From the NCBI GenBank assembly GCA_023423065.1, contig JAFAGC010000058.1, positions 1 through 6,122 of the forward strand: a stretch of DNA of 6,122 bases, given 5' to 3'. Numbering within the stretch: position 1 is the first letter of the stretch; every line of letters starts with the position of its first letter. A program made the position numbers and the translations under genes. The DNA is from Pseudomonadota bacterium. GTDB lineage: Bacteria > Pseudomonadota > Gammaproteobacteria > Steroidobacterales > Steroidobacteraceae. A model generated the notes under the pieces. That model worked only from the letters and a program-made list of their open reading frames with translations. It was not told the origin of the DNA and did no database searches. Shown in pieces: positions 4,152 to 6,122 of the stretch.

Positions 4152-4547
4152 ATGAACGCGATGATCGCGGGTCTCGGACTGTGCCTGCTGTTCTCGGCGG
4201 GCGTGACCCATGGTGAATCAGGATCCGCGGAGCAGCAGCAACCCTTGCCGGCGCTCGAGGCCATGCGCAAGCGGCTCAACCTCACCGCCGAGCAGGAGGC
4301 ACGGATCGCGCCGCTGCTGGTCCGCCGCAAGGGCGAGCTCCAGGAAACGCGCACGCGGCTCACCAGTCTGGACACGAACCGGGAAAAACGCTCGGTCGTG
4401 AAATACGCCAGGCAGGAACAGGAGATCTTCAACACGCAGGTTGAAAGTGTCCTGTCTCCGCCGCAGGTGGCCGAGTGGCGCAAGATGCGAGCCGAGACGC
4501 GTGCTCGCCTGAAGAAATACTGGAGCGCCACTCAGGAAGGCGGATAG
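4152..4547 (+). CDS. Small secreted Spy/CpxP-like LTxxQ protein
   Basis: The 131-residue product has a signal peptide (hydrophobic core about residues 3-18, likely cleavage near 20-24). Its mature part is helical and charged, with two LTxxQ-type motifs: LTAEQ at 44-48 and LSPPQ at 101-105. The twin motif, size and secretion signal are the signature of the Spy/CpxP-like periplasmic family, whose characterised members act as ATP-independent chaperones or sense envelope stress. Arg/Lys-rich helices between the motifs (about 58-90) fit that fold. The start at 4152 gives the best signal peptide, but a second ATG at 4161 is equally possible and neither has a ribosome-binding site. Only the family-level role can be stated; the partner or stress is unknown. 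Confidence 0.75.
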   Translation: MNAMIAGLGLCLLFSAGVTHGESGSAEQQQPLPALEAMRKRLNLTAEQEARIAPLLVRRKGELQETRTRLTSLDTNREKRSVVKYARQEQEIFNTQVESVLSPPQVAEWRKMRAETRARLKKYWSATQEGG

Positions 4548-4620
4548 CGGCCGCCGCATGGGATACCGGCCGTTCACGATTTCCTAGAGCCCTGGCCACG
4601 TCATCCGACAGCGCCGCCAC

Positions 4621-4645
4621 GGGTGCATCGCGCACGCTTGCACCC
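4621..4645 (+). promoter_or_regulatory. Hairpin in the leader of the CBS gene
   Basis: GGGTGCA (4621-4627) pairs perfectly with TGCACCC (4639-4645), ending 15 nt before the GGAGG ribosome-binding site. No T-run follows. It could be an mRNA-stability or regulatory stem, or a weak Rho-independent end of the preceding gene. Confidence 0.3.
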
Positions 4646-4671
4646 ACGACGCCGCGACACGGAGGTTCGTG

Positions 4672-5091
4672 ATGAAAGTGCAGGAAATCATGACGAAGGT
4701 GGTTGCCGTACTGCCGCCCGACGCGCGCCTCTCCGAAATCGCGCGCGTGATGCGCGACTACGACATCGGCGCGGTGCCGATCGCCGACCAGGACAAACTC
4801 GTCGGCATGGTCACCGACCGCGACATCGTCGTGCGCGCGGTCGCCGATGGATCCGCGCGCAACGGGCTGCGCGCGCGCGACGTGATGTCGCCGCAGGTGT
4901 TGTATTGCTACGAAGACCAGGATGTCGAGGAAGCGCTCGAGGTCATGGGCGAGCAGCAGGTGCGGCGATTGCCGGTGCTCGATGCCGAACGCCAGCTCGT
5001 GGGCGTCGTGTCGCTGGGGGACGTCAGCCAGGCCGTGGCACAGCAGGCCGGGGGCGCACTCAAGGAAATTTCCGAACCCGCGCATCACTGA
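4672..5091 (+). CDS. Stand-alone CBS-pair protein
   Basis: The 139-residue product consists almost entirely of two CBS motifs forming a Bateman module. CBS1 covers about residues 5-58 (IGAVPI at 32-37, GMVTDRDIV at 45-53). CBS2 covers about 70-125 (VRRLPVL at 97-103, GVVSLGDVS at 111-119). Such modules bind adenine nucleotides, and the TDRD-type motif after CBS1 is typical of ligand-binding copies. No enzymatic or DNA-binding domain is attached, so it probably senses nucleotide state and acts on a partner. The ATG at 4672 is preferred because GGAGG (4661-4665) stands 6 nt ahead. A GTG at 4669 would be only 3 nt away and adds just one Met-like residue. The last 12 residues are an untidy tail ending in two His. 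Confidence 0.93.
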   Translation: MKVQEIMTKVVAVLPPDARLSEIARVMRDYDIGAVPIADQDKLVGMVTDRDIVVRAVADGSARNGLRARDVMSPQVLYCYEDQDVEEALEVMGEQQVRRLPVLDAERQLVGVVSLGDVSQAVAQQAGGALKEISEPAHH

Positions 5092-5110
5092 AGAAAATCC
5101 CTTGGAACCG

Positions 5111-5158
5111 GATCGCGCGGCCGCCAGCTCCGGCGCATCCGGTCGCGATCGTCCTTTT
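5111..5158 (+). terminator. Putative intrinsic terminator after the CBS gene
   Basis: GATCGCG (5111-5117) pairs with CGCGATC (5144-5150), with an inner GCCG/CGGC stem (5120-5123, 5131-5134), and TCCTTTT follows (5152-5158). An alternative fold pairs CCGGAT (5108-5113) with ATCCGG (5137-5142). Its place 20 nt after the CBS stop supports a terminator, although the T-run is short and the loop large. Confidence 0.4.
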
Positions 5159-5285
5159 CACTACGGCAATCGCGCAAGTTGTCGCCATGCTGCGCCACCC
5201 CGGAGGGCGCGCAATTTCCGCACGTCGATCGAACCAGTAAGGGCCGTTCGGCCAATCTCGTCCCACTATTTTTCTCGGGGGCGAG

Positions 5286-6092
5286 ATGTACAAACGGAGA
5301 ATCGTATTCGGGCTGGCCATGATGGCCGCGGTCGCGGCGCATGCGCAAACGGCCGGTGTCGTCACCTTTCGTGCGAACCAGACTTCAGGAACCGGCAGCG
5401 TGACGCCCGTGCTCACCTGGTCCACCAACCCGGCGGCCTCGAGCTGCCAGGCGAGCGGCGGATGGAGCGGCGCCAAGGCCGCGTCCGGCACGCAGACGCT
5501 CGCGGCGATCACCGCGTCGACTAACTACACGCTGACCTGCACCTGGGGCGCGAGCGATCGCGCGGTCCTCTACTGGACGGCGCCTTCGACCAACACCGAC
5601 GGCAGCCAGCTCAACGATCTCGCCGGATTCACCGTCGCGTACGGCACGAGCAGCACGGCTCTCACGCGCACGCTGGCGGTCAACGATGTGACGGCCCGGA
5701 CCGCGACCGTGACCGCGCTGACGCCGGGTACGTGGTACTTCGCGGTGCGCGCCCGCAATTCGCGCGCTCTCGAGTCCGACAACAGCAACATCGCACAGAA
5801 GACCGTGGCGGCTTCCGCGAGCGCTTCCAGCTCGGTCGCGATCACGGTTTCCGGCAGCACCACGCCGCCGCCGACCACCCCGCCGCCGGGAACGGGGCTG
5901 CGCACGACGCACGCCACCGTCTACGACGTGACCGACAGCGACATCAACGTCGCGGTGGGCACGATCGCGCTCGGACGGCCGTGCGACCAGACGTTCACCG
6001 TGCGCAACATCTACTACCGCGTGACCTCGAGCGAAGTGACGTTCACGCGCACGCCGCGCACCCGCGCCGTCGTGGCGCGCTGCGCACGCTAG
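5286..6092 (+). CDS. Secreted protein with Ig-like and fibronectin type III domains
   Basis: The 268-residue product begins MYKRR, followed by a hydrophobic core and an AHA-Q signal-peptidase I site (cleavage about residue 20). Residues 24-88 resemble the bacterial Ig-like repeat of the SCxASGGWSGxKAxSGxQT...YTLTC type, with a Cys pair at 54 and 85 likely to form a disulfide. Residues 92-174 form a fibronectin type III domain (AVLYWTAPSTNTDGSQL start, LTPGTWYFAVRARNS near the end). A Ser/Ala stretch and a Pro/Thr linker (191-204) lead to a short C-terminal part with two Cys (233, 266) that I do not recognise. It is probably an extracellular or cell-surface binding protein; the ligand is unknown. 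The start has a G-rich stretch (5277-5281) in front as a weak ribosome-binding site. The gene is complete, ending at TAG 6090-6092. Confidence 0.82.
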   Translation: MYKRRIVFGLAMMAAVAAHAQTAGVVTFRANQTSGTGSVTPVLTWSTNPAASSCQASGGWSGAKAASGTQTLAAITASTNYTLTCTWGASDRAVLYWTAPSTNTDGSQLNDLAGFTVAYGTSSTALTRTLAVNDVTARTATVTALTPGTWYFAVRARNSRALESDNSNIAQKTVAASASASSSVAITVSGSTTPPPTTPPPGTGLRTTHATVYDVTDSDINVAVGTIALGRPCDQTFTVRNIYYRVTSSEVTFTRTPRTRAVVARCAR

Positions 6093-6122
6093 TTAGTCGT
6101 CGTCGACCGCGGGACCCGCCGC
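6093..6122 (-). CDS. Possible C-terminal end of a convergent gene (partial)
   Basis: On the minus strand a TAA at 6093-6095 is preceded in frame by codons for AAGPAVDDD up to the window edge. It directly abuts the stop of the fibronectin-domain gene, a layout seen for tightly packed convergent genes. Ten codons are too few to name a product or to exclude chance. Confidence 0.25.
   Translation of the reverse strand, partial: AAGPAVDDD

Noticed and set aside
3051..4211. 386-codon minus-strand open frame
   Set aside because: It lies opposite the 3231-4103 gene and reaches that length only because of high GC content. The translation is Arg/Val/Leu-rich without domains, while the plus-strand frame has a sensible anchor and codon use.
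1..6122. CRISPR arrays, insertion sequences, integrase genes
   Set aside because: No regularly spaced repeat array, transposase or recombinase motif or long terminal inverted repeat was found on either strand.

Overview
The window looks like a piece of a high-GC proteobacterial chromosome. CBS-pair, Spy/CpxP-like and MocR-type genes, strong GC3 bias and CCA-encoding tRNA remnants favour a gammaproteobacterium of the Xanthomonadales or a relative. That assignment is inference from gene style, because there is no taxonomic marker gene.

Positions 1-2100 form a plastic accessory region with less biased codon use than the right half. It holds two diverged copies of one toxin-antitoxin unit. Unit A (about 19-875) is intact: a HigB/Gp49-like RelE-superfamily toxin overlaps an XRE-type antitoxin by ATGA. 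Unit B (about 1406-2063) has lost the core of the toxin by a deletion of about 212 bp plus a 1-nt loss, yet keeps a complete antitoxin. Both units share an AT-rich promoter/operator palindrome in front and a conserved non-coding tail behind. Between them lies a gene-free spacer of about 530 bp. It contains the 3' half of a tRNA-Arg(ACG) whose T-loop is split by a structured insertion of about 149 nt.

Positions 2058-3108 are a deletion scar. The C-terminal end of a VOC/glyoxalase-like gene on the minus strand abuts the C-terminal two thirds of a MocR-type (GntR-aminotransferase) regulator on the plus strand. Both genes lack their 5' ends, as expected if one deletion removed the divergent promoter region between two neighbours.

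Positions 3231-6122 look like ordinary chromosomal sequence. In order, all on the plus strand, they carry: a membrane-anchored protein of unknown function with a His-rich stretch; a small secreted Spy/CpxP-like LTxxQ protein; a stand-alone CBS-pair protein; and a secreted protein with an Ig-like and a fibronectin type III domain. The spacers (48-194 nt) and the terminator-like hairpin after the CBS gene suggest short transcription units rather than one operon. The last 30 bases may be the end of a convergent minus-strand gene.

No CRISPR array, transposase, integrase or complete RNA gene is visible. The most unusual items are the interrupted tRNA-Arg T-loop, a similar junction at 2058-2083, and the antitoxin conserved after loss of its toxin.
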